64,000 nucleotides of DNA, from assembly GCF_900143075.1 (NCBI RefSeq), contig NZ_FRCY01000002.1, positions 496,001 through 560,000 of the forward strand, written 5' to 3'. The notes beneath the pieces were generated by a model. It saw only the letters and a program-made list of their open reading frames with translations, was not told where the DNA came from and made no database searches. Origin of the DNA: Cyclobacterium lianum. GTDB lineage: Bacteria > Bacteroidota > Bacteroidia > Cytophagales > Cyclobacteriaceae. Below, one piece after another: positions 47,262 through 56,179 of this stretch. A program made the position numbers and the translations under genes. Numbering within the stretch: the stretch's first letter is position 1; every line of letters begins with the position of its first letter.

Positions 47262-49211
47262 ATGAAAAAAGCAACGTATTTAGGTTATTTTAACGCCATT
47301 CTTGCCCTCGCAGGCATACTGCTGCTCCAGGTCTCGTGTACCAGCCTGCAGCAGAAAGCACAGAACCAATTTAGTGCCGGAGAGTATCAGATGGCCATCA
47401 ATTCCTTCGCCAGACTGCTGGAAAAAGAACCGGACAACAGTGAAGCCAATTTTTACATGGCAGAAAGTTACCGGCTTTCAAATAGGGTAGAAAAAGCAAC
47501 AGAATACTACAAAAAGGTCACTGAAAAGGATGCTACTTTTGAGAGTCAGTACTACAAAGGAAAAAGCCTGAAGGGGCAGGGGGATTATGAGGCAGCAAAG
47601 GAAGCATTCGAAGCAGCCAAAACCCTGACCATGGATGACGAAAGAATTGCCCTTGCCGAAAAAGAAATCAAAAATATTGAAGCCATTTCGTCCATTGAGC
47701 CAATATGGCCAAATCACGAATTGGAAAACTACGAACTACTGAATACTTCCGGAATAGATTATGCACCGGTATTGAGTGAAAACTATCTTTACTTCACCAG
47801 CTCCAGGGGGTCCGGGGACATGTATCCGGCTACCGGTCAGGGCTATACCCGTCTGTTTCGCGCCAGGGCTGAGGGAGTCAATGTGGACGTACAGAATGTA
47901 CAGACGCTCCCTGAGTTTCGCAACGAAAGCGGATTGAATCAGGGGGCCATTGCCATCAGTCCCGATGGCAATACCATTATCTATGCGAGAGGAAATGCCG
48001 GCTCAAAAAATGACCTCCCCGACGTAAGCCTTTTTGCCTCCTACTTTCGGGGCGGAGGTTTCACAGAGCCGATATTTATGCCGGTAAATGGTGAACCGGA
48101 ATACTGGAATTCCACTCCCGCATTTAGTCCGGATGGAGAAGTGCTTTATTTTGCTTCTAACCGGCCCGGGGGCTATGGGGGCACAGACCTCTATCAGTCT
48201 ACCAAACTGGCCAACGGAGACTTTGGAAACGTGGTCAATATGGGGCCTGAAATCAATACGGCAGGCAACGAAATGTTTCCGCGGCCCATGCCCAACGGGG
48301 AGTTTTATTTTTCCTCTGATGGCCATCCGGGTTATGGGAAACTCGATCTCTTCGTCCTCAGGGAGGATGAGGACAGTACCGGAGTTCGAAACCTTGGTCC
48401 CAATTTCAATTCTCTGGCAGATGATTTCGGCATTTTCTTTACCGATTATCCCAAAGAAGGCTTCATCACTTCCAATCGCGAGGGTGGAAAGGGCGATGAT
48501 GACATTTACTATTTCAAAGACATGACGCCCCCGCCAAAGGTGGTCAATGTACTGTTGAATGTGCAGACAAAAGAACGGCTGGAAAACGGAGAAGAACAAG
48601 TGCTACCCCAGACCCGCGTGGTGCTGTATGATGAAAACAACCAAACGATCGATGGAAATTTCTCCAGTCAAAATGGAAGGCTGAGATTCCCGCTGGAGCC
48701 AGATAAAAACTACTCGATGATCGCTTCCAAGAACGGGTATTTTACCAAAAGTATCCCCTACAGCACCGTGGGAAAAACCCCCGCCAGAGAAGACCTTGTG
48801 GAGCAGGTTACCAATGTGACCCTGGACACCACCATAGTTTTGGAACAATTGGTACTGGAGCGGGCCATTGTACTTGAAAACATCTATTACGATCTGGACA
48901 AAGCCGACATTCGACCCGATGCTGCAGCAGAATTGGACAAACTCGTCCAGATCCTGAAGGACAATCCGGGAATAAGGATCGAGCTCAGCAGCCATACCGA
49001 CGCCAGGGCCAGTGATGCGTACAATGATGACCTGTCACAGAGAAGGGCAGAATCTGCAGTAGAATATATCGTATCGCAGGGAATCGACAGTGACAGACTG
49101 GAGGCCAGGGGATATGGCGAAAGGCAATTGATCATTGAAAATGCCCAAACCGAGGAAGAGCATCAGACCAACAGAAGAACGGAATTTAAGGTAATAGAAA
49201 TCACCGACTAA
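47262..49211 (+). CDS. PorE-like OmpA-family lipoprotein (TPR, PD40 propeller, CRD-like and OmpA domains)
   Basis: 649 residues. Lipobox LLLQVSC (about residue 27). Then TPR repeats (~30-145, e.g. EKEPDNSEANFYMAESYRL), a beta-propeller of PD40 repeats (~160-420, e.g. FSPDGEVLYFASNRPGGYGG), a carboxypeptidase-regulatory-like sandwich (~430-520, TRVVLYDENNQTIDG), and a C-terminal OmpA peptidoglycan-binding domain (~530-649, IYYDLDKADIRPDA, LSSHTDARAS, NRRTEFKV). This is the domain order of PorE, which ties the type IX secretion ring to peptidoglycan. Other OmpA lipoproteins share it, so the exact assignment is not certain. Confidence 0.85.
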   Translation: MKKATYLGYFNAILALAGILLLQVSCTSLQQKAQNQFSAGEYQMAINSFARLLEKEPDNSEANFYMAESYRLSNRVEKATEYYKKVTEKDATFESQYYKGKSLKGQGDYEAAKEAFEAAKTLTMDDERIALAEKEIKNIEAISSIEPIWPNHELENYELLNTSGIDYAPVLSENYLYFTSSRGSGDMYPATGQGYTRLFRARAEGVNVDVQNVQTLPEFRNESGLNQGAIAISPDGNTIIYARGNAGSKNDLPDVSLFASYFRGGGFTEPIFMPVNGEPEYWNSTPAFSPDGEVLYFASNRPGGYGGTDLYQSTKLANGDFGNVVNMGPEINTAGNEMFPRPMPNGEFYFSSDGHPGYGKLDLFVLREDEDSTGVRNLGPNFNSLADDFGIFFTDYPKEGFITSNREGGKGDDDIYYFKDMTPPPKVVNVLLNVQTKERLENGEEQVLPQTRVVLYDENNQTIDGNFSSQNGRLRFPLEPDKNYSMIASKNGYFTKSIPYSTVGKTPAREDLVEQVTNVTLDTTIVLEQLVLERAIVLENIYYDLDKADIRPDAAAELDKLVQILKDNPGIRIELSSHTDARASDAYNDDLSQRRAESAVEYIVSQGIDSDRLEARGYGERQLIIENAQTEEEHQTNRRTEFKVIEITD

Positions 49212-49217
49212 AATCCT

Positions 49218-49225
49218 TATCTTTG
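49218..49225 (+). promoter_or_regulatory. -7 promoter element (TATCTTTG) of the purM-like gene
   Basis: Exact TAnnTTTG match, 31 bases before the ATG at 49257 and directly after the stop of the preceding gene. Confidence 0.6.
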
Positions 49226-49256
49226 CCGCCTAACTGTTTTTTTCAAAACCAAGGTT

Positions 49257-50426
49257 ATGAGCGAAAGGTACATGCAACGGGGGGTCTCTGCCTCCAAGGA
49301 AGATGTGCACAGTGCGATTTCCAATTTGGATAAGGGACTATTTCCCTACGCATTCTGTAAAGTAGTGGAGGATGTTCTCGGCAATGATCCGGAATACTGC
49401 AATATCATGCATGCTGACGGGGCGGGCACCAAGTCCTCCCTCGCCTATCTCTACTGGAGGGCTACGGGTGATCTTAGCGTGTGGAAGGGAATAGCCCAGG
49501 ATGCCATCATCATGAACATCGACGACCTGCTTTGTGTGGGGGCTGTAAACAACATTTTGGTTTCCTCTACCATAGGGAGAAACAAAAATCTTATTCCGGG
49601 TGAAGTCATATCCGCTTTGATCAATGGTACAGAAGAAGTCCTGCAGATGCTTCGGGATCATGGGGTCAATGCGCTACTAACGGGTGGAGAGACGGCAGAC
49701 GTAGGTGACCTGGTTCGCACCATTATCGTAGACAGCACCGTCACCTGCCGGATGAAAAGACAAGATATCATCTCCAATGACCGGATCCAGGCCGGAGACC
49801 TGGTGGTGGGGCTGGCCTCTTTCGGTCAGGCCAATTATGAATCCGAATACAATGGTGGCATGGGAAGCAATGGACTTACCTCCGCTCGACACGATGTCTT
49901 CAATAAAGACCTCATGACCCGCTACCCCGAAAGCTTCGACCCTGCAGTGCCAGAGGAACTGCTGTATTCGGGAAGTTTTGGCTTGACAGACCCGGCACCT
50001 GGTACGCCGCTTGACATGGGAAAACTGGTACTTTCGCCTACCAGAACTTATGCCCCGGTGATCGCCGCCATACTGAAAGACTACCGGTCTGCCCTTCATG
50101 GGCTGGTCCATTGCAGCGGCGGCGCGCAAACCAAGGTATTGCATTTCATACATGACCTGCACGTGATCAAAGACCAGCTTTTTGACACCCCTCCACTGTT
50201 TTCTATCATACAGAAAGAAAGCGGCACGGACTGGAAAGAAATGTATAAGGTTTTTAATATGGGGCACCGCATGGAAATATATCTGGAAGAAAAGTATGCT
50301 GAGGAAGTTATCCGGATAGCGGCATCTTTCGGTGTGCAGGCAAGAATAATCGGACGGGTGGTCCCCCATGAGGGAAAGAAAGTAACTGTAGATGGACAGC
50401 ATGGTGTTTTTAGCTACGAAGGATGA
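49257..50426 (+). CDS. purM: Phosphoribosylformylglycinamidine cyclo-ligase (AIR synthase)
   Basis: 389 residues. PurM features: MQRGVSASKED at the start, MHADGAGTKSSLAYLYW with the phosphate-binding loop, AIIMNIDDLLCVGA, and GGETADVGDLVRT. It closes the imidazole ring in purine synthesis (step 5), using ATP. Longer than E. coli PurM (345), as in other Bacteroidota. The N-terminal segment after Met (RGVSASKEDVH) agrees with the GVD-type start of the family. The next gene begins 16 bases later. Confidence 0.9.
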   Translation: MSERYMQRGVSASKEDVHSAISNLDKGLFPYAFCKVVEDVLGNDPEYCNIMHADGAGTKSSLAYLYWRATGDLSVWKGIAQDAIIMNIDDLLCVGAVNNILVSSTIGRNKNLIPGEVISALINGTEEVLQMLRDHGVNALLTGGETADVGDLVRTIIVDSTVTCRMKRQDIISNDRIQAGDLVVGLASFGQANYESEYNGGMGSNGLTSARHDVFNKDLMTRYPESFDPAVPEELLYSGSFGLTDPAPGTPLDMGKLVLSPTRTYAPVIAAILKDYRSALHGLVHCSGGAQTKVLHFIHDLHVIKDQLFDTPPLFSIIQKESGTDWKEMYKVFNMGHRMEIYLEEKYAEEVIRIAASFGVQARIIGRVVPHEGKKVTVDGQHGVFSYEG

Positions 50427-50442
50427 TGCTGCTCAGCAATAA

Positions 50443-51774
50443 ATGAGAAGGTTTCTGAGAATATCCATCGGTATCGTTGTATTTTTTCTCCTGGTAGCGG
50501 TAGCTACCATTACCAGCGTGGACTGGACACCGCTGAGAGAAACAACTTACTACCAGGAAACCAGGCGGCATTTAGACAGCCTTTCCCTCCGTGGTAGCGA
50601 TCATGGAGTGCTATTAGGCGGCTGGTCCAGGGAAAACATTACTCCGGACGCACCCGTACCATTACTGGCTTATCGCCCCAGAGGAGACTACGAGTTTGTC
50701 CAGGACAGCAGCTTTGTCAAAACCATCATTCTGGGCAACACTGATTTCAAAGTCGCCTTTATCAATTACGAACTGTTGATTGTCCACCCTGAATTGGCAC
50801 GGGCGGTTTCGACGGCAATCCGGCAACACCAACTGCCTGTAGACCACCTTTATTTTACGGCCACCCATACCCATAGCGGCATGGGAGGAACCATTCCCGG
50901 CCCTTTGTCTCATTTTGCTCTTGGCGGTTGGGACCAGTCACTGGTCAACCTAATTGCAGGCAGCACTGTAAAAGCTTTGCAGCAGGCAATTTCTCAGCTG
51001 GATACTGTCAATGTATCATTCAAAAAGAGTCATGCCGGACAATTTGTCTCCAACCGCCTGATAGCCGATGACCCTGTTGACCCCTATCTGAGGCAGCTTA
51101 TCATCCGCCAGGAAAACGGCAATACAGCGAGTCTGCTTACCTACAGTGCACATGCGACCTGCCTGAGCAGCCGGTTCATGGGCCTGTCCGGAGATTACCC
51201 CCATTACCTGTCAAAAAAATTGGAGAGCAATCATGACCTGGTGCTCTTTGCCGCCGGAGCAGTGGGCAGCCATCGCCCAAAGCTACAGGGAAACGACATT
51301 ACAAGTGTTAAGAAATATGCGAATCAACTTGATTCTGTTGTGATGCACTCTCCTGCCGCCCCTTTACCCTTACAGGGCCATGCTGTATTTGCCGGCAAGC
51401 TTCCGGTCAAACTCCGGGAACCACATTTTCGGATCAGCGACAATTGGAGACTAAGACCCTGGCTGTTTGATTGGGCCATAGGGAATTATCCGGCGCATTT
51501 TGACCTGGTAAGGATTGGCAATATGGTATTCATTTCTTCATCAGGTGAGGTGTCAGGTGTGTTTTATGAAAACTGGGAAAAACAGGCAGAAGAAATGGGC
51601 CTGAACCTGATGGTGACCACCTTCAATGGTGGCTATATAGGTTACATCACACCCGACAAATACTATCATAAAGCACTCTACGAAGTCAGGGACATGAACT
51701 TTTATGGCCCGTACAACGGTGCCTACTTCAATGAGTTGGTTTCGGGCCTGATAGATCTGGGATCCAAACTATAA
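50443..51774 (+). CDS. Membrane-anchored hydrolase of the neutral/alkaline ceramidase family
   Basis: 443 residues. N-terminal signal anchor (IGIVVFFLLVAVATI). The family zinc site is recognisable in YFTATHTHSGMGG, with a downstream His in YSAHATCLSS and the block LFAAGAVGSHRP. The classical C-terminal immunoglobulin-like domain of neutral ceramidase is absent, so this is the short form. Bacteroidota make sphingolipids, so a ceramide amidase is plausible, but other amide substrates are possible. The 3' end overlaps the convergent methyltransferase gene by 52 bases. Confidence 0.82.
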   Translation: MRRFLRISIGIVVFFLLVAVATITSVDWTPLRETTYYQETRRHLDSLSLRGSDHGVLLGGWSRENITPDAPVPLLAYRPRGDYEFVQDSSFVKTIILGNTDFKVAFINYELLIVHPELARAVSTAIRQHQLPVDHLYFTATHTHSGMGGTIPGPLSHFALGGWDQSLVNLIAGSTVKALQQAISQLDTVNVSFKKSHAGQFVSNRLIADDPVDPYLRQLIIRQENGNTASLLTYSAHATCLSSRFMGLSGDYPHYLSKKLESNHDLVLFAAGAVGSHRPKLQGNDITSVKKYANQLDSVVMHSPAAPLPLQGHAVFAGKLPVKLREPHFRISDNWRLRPWLFDWAIGNYPAHFDLVRIGNMVFISSSGEVSGVFYENWEKQAEEMGLNLMVTTFNGGYIGYITPDKYYHKALYEVRDMNFYGPYNGAYFNELVSGLIDLGSKL

Positions 51775-52394
51775 ACCCTCGCCTGGTAGAAACCCCGGCA
51801 AAATTCCTTCCTGCTCTTTTCGAACCATCCCCAATTGCTGAAAAAGGTATCATAATCCGGAAGGTCGTTTCTCTGATGGCCTGTCAGCAAGCTAAAGGCG
51901 ACGATCATGGCTTTAAGCTGTAACCGTTTTGCTGCCAAAGGAAAGAAATCCGCAAAAATCCACCGGCTGTGTCTGTCTATCCTGGTATGCACTGCAGCAA
52001 AAATCTGCGTGATTTTTTCGTCTGGCAAAACATCCAGAAAATACTGCGTAATGACCACATCAAAGGTAACTTCAGGCAATATATCCGGGGAATCCGCATG
52101 TACAAATGAAATCCGTTTCAGGAGATCATCGCTCAGCCGGCTTTTGCATTTCCGAATCATGGATGCAGATGCTTCCATATAGGTCACCTTGCCCTTTTCT
52201 CCACACCTCTGCAGGACATCCGGTATATTTATGCCGGCTCCCCCTCCCAGTACCAACACCTGATCCCCACTGGAGACCTCCTCCAGAAAAGCCATTTTGC
52301 TGGAAGGAAAATCCTGCCCCAAAATCAGGTGGCCCAGCTTTTCGTAAAAAGGGGCCAGCAGGCGATAATGATCCGGAAACTTTTCCTTTCCCAT
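51723..52394 (-). CDS. SAM-dependent methyltransferase, class I
   Basis: 223 residues. The glycine-rich motif I is VLVLGGGAGINIP, followed by an acidic residue in TYMEASASMI and motif IV-like FDVVITQYFLDVLPD. The N-terminal FYEKLGHLILG helix is typical of small-molecule methyltransferases. Co-directional with the UbiA-like gene 3 bases upstream, so the substrate may be a prenylated or lipid product. The last ~17 codons run antisense to the ceramidase gene. Confidence 0.85.
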   Translation of the reverse strand: MGKEKFPDHYRLLAPFYEKLGHLILGQDFPSSKMAFLEEVSSGDQVLVLGGGAGINIPDVLQRCGEKGKVTYMEASASMIRKCKSRLSDDLLKRISFVHADSPDILPEVTFDVVITQYFLDVLPDEKITQIFAAVHTRIDRHSRWIFADFFPLAAKRLQLKAMIVAFSLLTGHQRNDLPDYDTFFSNWGWFEKSRKEFCRGFYQARVYSLDPRSIRPETNSLK

Positions 52395-52397
52395 GAT

Positions 52398-53252
52398 TTA
52401 TCCCAATAGAATTAAAAGGAAGGGTAGAGAAAAGGAAAGTTCCAATCGTTTTCTTGCCTGCGCTATATTGGCAGGGTGCTCCATAAAGCTTATGGCATGC
52501 ACCAATACCATTATCCCCCAAATCAGCGTATAGCGATGATAAAAAGAAGGCAGAGCAAAGAAAAGTACGAGCATGTAAATCAATGCCAGGGCCGTTAGTC
52601 CCCAAAGCAATAGGCGGGTTTTTTTCTTGCCAAGGACTGTCATGATGGATTGATGGCCCTGGGCTTTATCCAGTGCAGCATCCAGATAGGACAAAAATAC
52701 CAGATTATACCAGGCAAGTATAAAATAACCGGGCAGGTAAAAAAGCCAGGCGTACGAGCCAAATCCAAAATCCTGTTGCCAAATGGGTACCAGGGCAATA
52801 CCACCGACATACAAAAAAGCGATAGAAGCCTCTTTCAAGACGGACAATCTTGCCGGGGCGTAGCGCAAGCCAATGATGACTACCAATATGATTCCACTCA
52901 ATAGCAAGCCGCCTACCATCAAGCCATTCCAGGAAAGCCATTTCAAGGCAAACCCCCATCCCAGAATTACCACAAGTAACGTCATCAAACTTAACTTTCG
53001 AAAATGCTTTTGGTGGTAGCGATGACGGCGGGACAATGCCTTCTGGGGAATTTTCCTGGCATCCAGCAGGTGATCAAAGGTATAAATGGACCAGACGGCC
53101 ATGCCTAGAAGCAGGTAAATAGAGGCAGACAATTCCAATCGCATCATGTCGGCAAAAAAAAACAAGCCGGCGCAGGCACCGGCTACTACATCCAGTGAGA
53201 GCAGATTAAAGATATCGAAAAATTTTACGAATATTCTTTGAAACAAATTCAC
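52398..53252 (-). CDS. UbiA-superfamily-like membrane prenyltransferase
   Basis: 284 residues, about eight membrane segments. The two aspartate-rich sites of UbiA enzymes appear in modified form, YTFDHLLDARK near residue 58 and YLDAALDKAQGHQS near 190. The start is GTG (53252), since no in-frame ATG exists upstream. UbiA enzymes attach isoprenoid chains to aromatic rings in the membrane. With the methyltransferase 3 bases downstream, a quinone- or pigment-like pathway is conceivable. The weak first motif means activity is not certain. Confidence 0.7.
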   Translation of the reverse strand: MNLFQRIFVKFFDIFNLLSLDVVAGACAGLFFFADMMRLELSASIYLLLGMAVWSIYTFDHLLDARKIPQKALSRRHRYHQKHFRKLSLMTLLVVILGWGFALKWLSWNGLMVGGLLLSGIILVVIIGLRYAPARLSVLKEASIAFLYVGGIALVPIWQQDFGFGSYAWLFYLPGYFILAWYNLVFLSYLDAALDKAQGHQSIMTVLGKKKTRLLLWGLTALALIYMLVLFFALPSFYHRYTLIWGIMVLVHAISFMEHPANIAQARKRLELSFSLPFLLILLG

Positions 53253-53354
53253 CCATTCATTTATTTGGCTGCAATTTAATTAATTGATTCGTCCAAATCA
53301 TTTAAAAATTTCCGTAATTTCCCATTCGACACCGCTTCATCTACAATCATTTTC

Positions 53355-53987
53355 ATGAGAAAAGTTATTTATGCCCTATTATTTTTTCTGGGCCATGGGG
53401 CTTTTGCCCAGCAGCCTGTAAAAGTAGCCTGTGTGGGCAATAGCATTACCGAAGGTCCGGGCCGAAAGCATCGGGACAGCTACCCTATGCAACTCCAAAG
53501 AAAACTAGGCGACGCCTATCTGGTCAAAAACTTAGGGGTAGGAGCCAGGACCTTGATGAAAAAGGGAGATTTTCCGTTCTGGAGGGAGCCGCAATTCAAA
53601 CAGGCAATGGTATTCAAGCCGGATATCCTTATCATCAAGCTTGGCACAAATGATTCTAAACCGCAAAATTGGATACATAAGGAAAATTTCATAACTGACT
53701 ATGTAGAAATGGTCGAAATCCTAAAAAATAACATGCCGGAAAATGGGAAGATATACCTGTGTCTGCCCGCTCCGGTTTTTGAAGACAACTACGGGATAAC
53801 CGAAAAAGTCATCGTCAATGAAATGACGCCGATGATCAGGGATGTGGCAAAAAAAACCGAATCAGAAATCATCGACCTTCACGAAGCCCTGAAACCGTAT
53901 GGCGAGTTGTTCCCCGATGGCGTACACCCCAATAGGGAGGGAGCCGGAGTGCTCGCAGATGCCATAAAGCGGCACATTCAGAGATAA
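53355..53987 (+). CDS. Secreted SGNH/GDSL hydrolase (esterase)
   Basis: 210 residues with signal peptide (GHGAFAQ). All SGNH blocks are present: GNSITEG (nucleophile Ser), NLGVGAR (Gly), LGTNDSK (Asn), and DGVHPNREG (Asp and His). Probably a periplasmic carbohydrate or acetyl esterase, related to sialate O-acetylesterase-like proteins. Stand-alone gene. Confidence 0.88.
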   Translation: MRKVIYALLFFLGHGAFAQQPVKVACVGNSITEGPGRKHRDSYPMQLQRKLGDAYLVKNLGVGARTLMKKGDFPFWREPQFKQAMVFKPDILIIKLGTNDSKPQNWIHKENFITDYVEMVEILKNNMPENGKIYLCLPAPVFEDNYGITEKVIVNEMTPMIRDVAKKTESEIIDLHEALKPYGELFPDGVHPNREGAGVLADAIKRHIQR

Positions 53988-53996
53988 TAACAACAA

Positions 53997-54287
53997 TCAG
54001 TTAGCTGGATAATTGGATCGATAATCTACCGCCTTTTTCCTACCGTCAAGATCAGCCAGATTGGTTTCTTTACCCGGAACGATATCAGTGTTTTGTGCGG
54101 CAGCACAGCGCCATTCTTCCTCCTTCTTGGGCACAAAGAAGCGGAATAGGTCTGTCGGGAATTTACCCCTCTGACCGGAAGGTTTGTCCGCCCTACCAGC
54201 TTTAACCTCGCCTGAACCAGCATCAATCCATTAGAAACTTCTTCCCTTGTTTTCAAAATCCTTGCGCCTTGTGTAAATTGATGGCAT
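53997..54287 (-). pseudogene. Possible broken small gene on the - strand
   Basis: A frame from ATG 54287 runs to a stop at 53997 with one in-frame TAA at 54231-54233. The 77 codons after that stop are fully open and encode a well balanced hydrophilic protein (e.g. DLFRFFVPKKEEEWR and GKETNLADLDGRKKAVDY). A competing frame of 76 codons from an ATG overlaps it in another phase but has poor composition. No family recognised. Could be a decayed gene or chance. Confidence 0.35.
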
Positions 54288-54289
54288 AG

Positions 54290-56179
54290 ATGGGAGAACT
54301 GGCGAAAAATACCAATAAAAAGAGCGCTGAGAGAAGAAAATTTCTCAAAAACCTAATCCATGACATCGAGGCATTGGACAGCATGATCCGTGACGGGATG
54401 ATAGAAGAGGATGTTCAGCGAATAGGAGCCGAACAGGAATTTGCACTGATCAACAAGCACTACAAACCCTCCAAAAACGGGCCTTTGATCCTGGGAAGAT
54501 TGGACAACAAACACTTTACTTCAGAATTGGCCATGTACAATCTGGAGCTGAACCTGGACCCGCAGGAATTGCAGACCGGCTGCCTGTACAAGATGGAAAA
54601 ACAATTGAGAAAATACCTCAGGCAAGCCGAAGGAGTAGCCGCCGACTTTGGCGACGAGGTAGTCCTGACCGGGATCTTACCTTCCATAGACCTTCGATCC
54701 GGACAGATGGATTACATGACCCCAAATCCCCGCTATCAGGCCCTGGACGAAATCATCAAACAGCTCCGGGGTCAGGATTTTGAATTGAACATATCCGGAG
54801 TCGACGAATTGATTCTGGCCCATACCAATATCCTCTTCGAAGCATGCAATACCAGCTTCCAGTGCCATCTTCAGGTAAGCGCAAAAAGTTTCGTGGACCA
54901 ATACAACTGGGCACAAATGATCTCAGGACCAGTGTTGTCTGTGTGCACCAATTCCCCCCTGCTTTTCGGCAGGGAACTATGGTCCGAAACCAGGATCCCT
55001 CTTTTCCAGCAGAGCATCGATATTCGCAGCAAAGGCTATCATTTGAAAGAAAAGGAACAGCGGGTTTCTTTCGGCAATCAATGGATCAGAGAGACCACGG
55101 AAATCTACAAGGAAAATATCGCCCGGTTTCCACTTATTCTTACCCATAAGTCTACAGATAATTCCCTTTCGGTACTCGAGGACGGCGGCATCCCCAGGTT
55201 ACAAGCGCTACAGTTGCACAATGGCACCATATGGAGATGGAACAGACCATGCTATGGCACCACGGACGGCAAGCCCCATTTAAGAATTGAAAATCGCTAC
55301 CTTCCTTCCGGACCCACCATCATGGATGAAATGGCCAATCTTGCATTTTGGTTGGGACTGATGAGAACAATGCCGCCGGCACACTGCGGCAACTGGCAGC
55401 GAAAATCGTTTGAAGACACCAAAGGCAATTTCTACCGGGCTGCTACTTCCGGAATTTACAGCAGCATGGTATGGAACGGCCGCATGATTCCGGCGCAGAA
55501 ACTCATACTCGACCAGCTTCTTCCTCTCGCAGAGAAAGGCCTCAGCAATGCCGGTATTCCGGAAGAAGAATCCCACAGGTACCTGGATATCATCCGGAAA
55601 AGAATCAAATCAGGTCAGACTGGCAGTTCCTGGCTAATTAAGAGTTATCGTAAGATCAAAAAGCACATGAGCAGGGATGAAGCAATGGTGACCCTCACAG
55701 CTGCCATGCAAAAGCGCAGAAAGACAGACCAGCCTGTGAGCGAGTGGCTGGCAGCCACAAAGGCCGAACTGCAATCCATACCCATCCAATATGACTGGAT
55801 AGGTAATATCATGACAACCAACCTGATCACTGTTCAGGAGGATGACCTGATAACGCTGGTGAAAAAAATCATGGAATGGAAAAATATCCACCACATTCCT
55901 GTCGAGAATAAGGAAGGAAAACTTAGGGGACTGATTACCGGCAGCACCCTCCAAAAATACGCGGAAAGTGCGGATGGACTGGAGATTGCCAAAGACATCA
56001 TGATCACCCACATGGTTACTACCGGGCCTGAGACCGACATCAAGTATGCCATGCTTTTAATGGTAAACAAAAGCGTCAGTTGCCTGCCGGTAGTGGATGG
56101 AGACAGGCTTATCGGATTGGTCACCGACAAGGATGCCAAAATGGTCTGGGAAAAGCTTTATCAAAAAAACAATGCCTGA
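54290..56179 (+). CDS. GCS2-like carboxylate-amine ligase fused to a C-terminal CBS domain pair
   Basis: 629 residues. Residues ~45-400 resemble the glutamate-cysteine ligase type 2 family: GAEQEFALI, LDPQEL, and CNTSFQCHLQVS in place of the usual HVHV loop. Residues ~505-625 form two CBS motifs (IGNIMTTNLITVQEDD and AKDIMITHMVTTGPETD), which bind adenosine nucleotides and regulate enzymes. A ligase controlled by energy state is the natural reading. Its stop overlaps the start of the next gene by 8 bases, so they are coupled. Substrate unknown; not simply gshA, since no gshB is present. Confidence 0.8.
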   Translation: MGELAKNTNKKSAERRKFLKNLIHDIEALDSMIRDGMIEEDVQRIGAEQEFALINKHYKPSKNGPLILGRLDNKHFTSELAMYNLELNLDPQELQTGCLYKMEKQLRKYLRQAEGVAADFGDEVVLTGILPSIDLRSGQMDYMTPNPRYQALDEIIKQLRGQDFELNISGVDELILAHTNILFEACNTSFQCHLQVSAKSFVDQYNWAQMISGPVLSVCTNSPLLFGRELWSETRIPLFQQSIDIRSKGYHLKEKEQRVSFGNQWIRETTEIYKENIARFPLILTHKSTDNSLSVLEDGGIPRLQALQLHNGTIWRWNRPCYGTTDGKPHLRIENRYLPSGPTIMDEMANLAFWLGLMRTMPPAHCGNWQRKSFEDTKGNFYRAATSGIYSSMVWNGRMIPAQKLILDQLLPLAEKGLSNAGIPEEESHRYLDIIRKRIKSGQTGSSWLIKSYRKIKKHMSRDEAMVTLTAAMQKRRKTDQPVSEWLAATKAELQSIPIQYDWIGNIMTTNLITVQEDDLITLVKKIMEWKNIHHIPVENKEGKLRGLITGSTLQKYAESADGLEIAKDIMITHMVTTGPETDIKYAMLLMVNKSVSCLPVVDGDRLIGLVTDKDAKMVWEKLYQKNNA

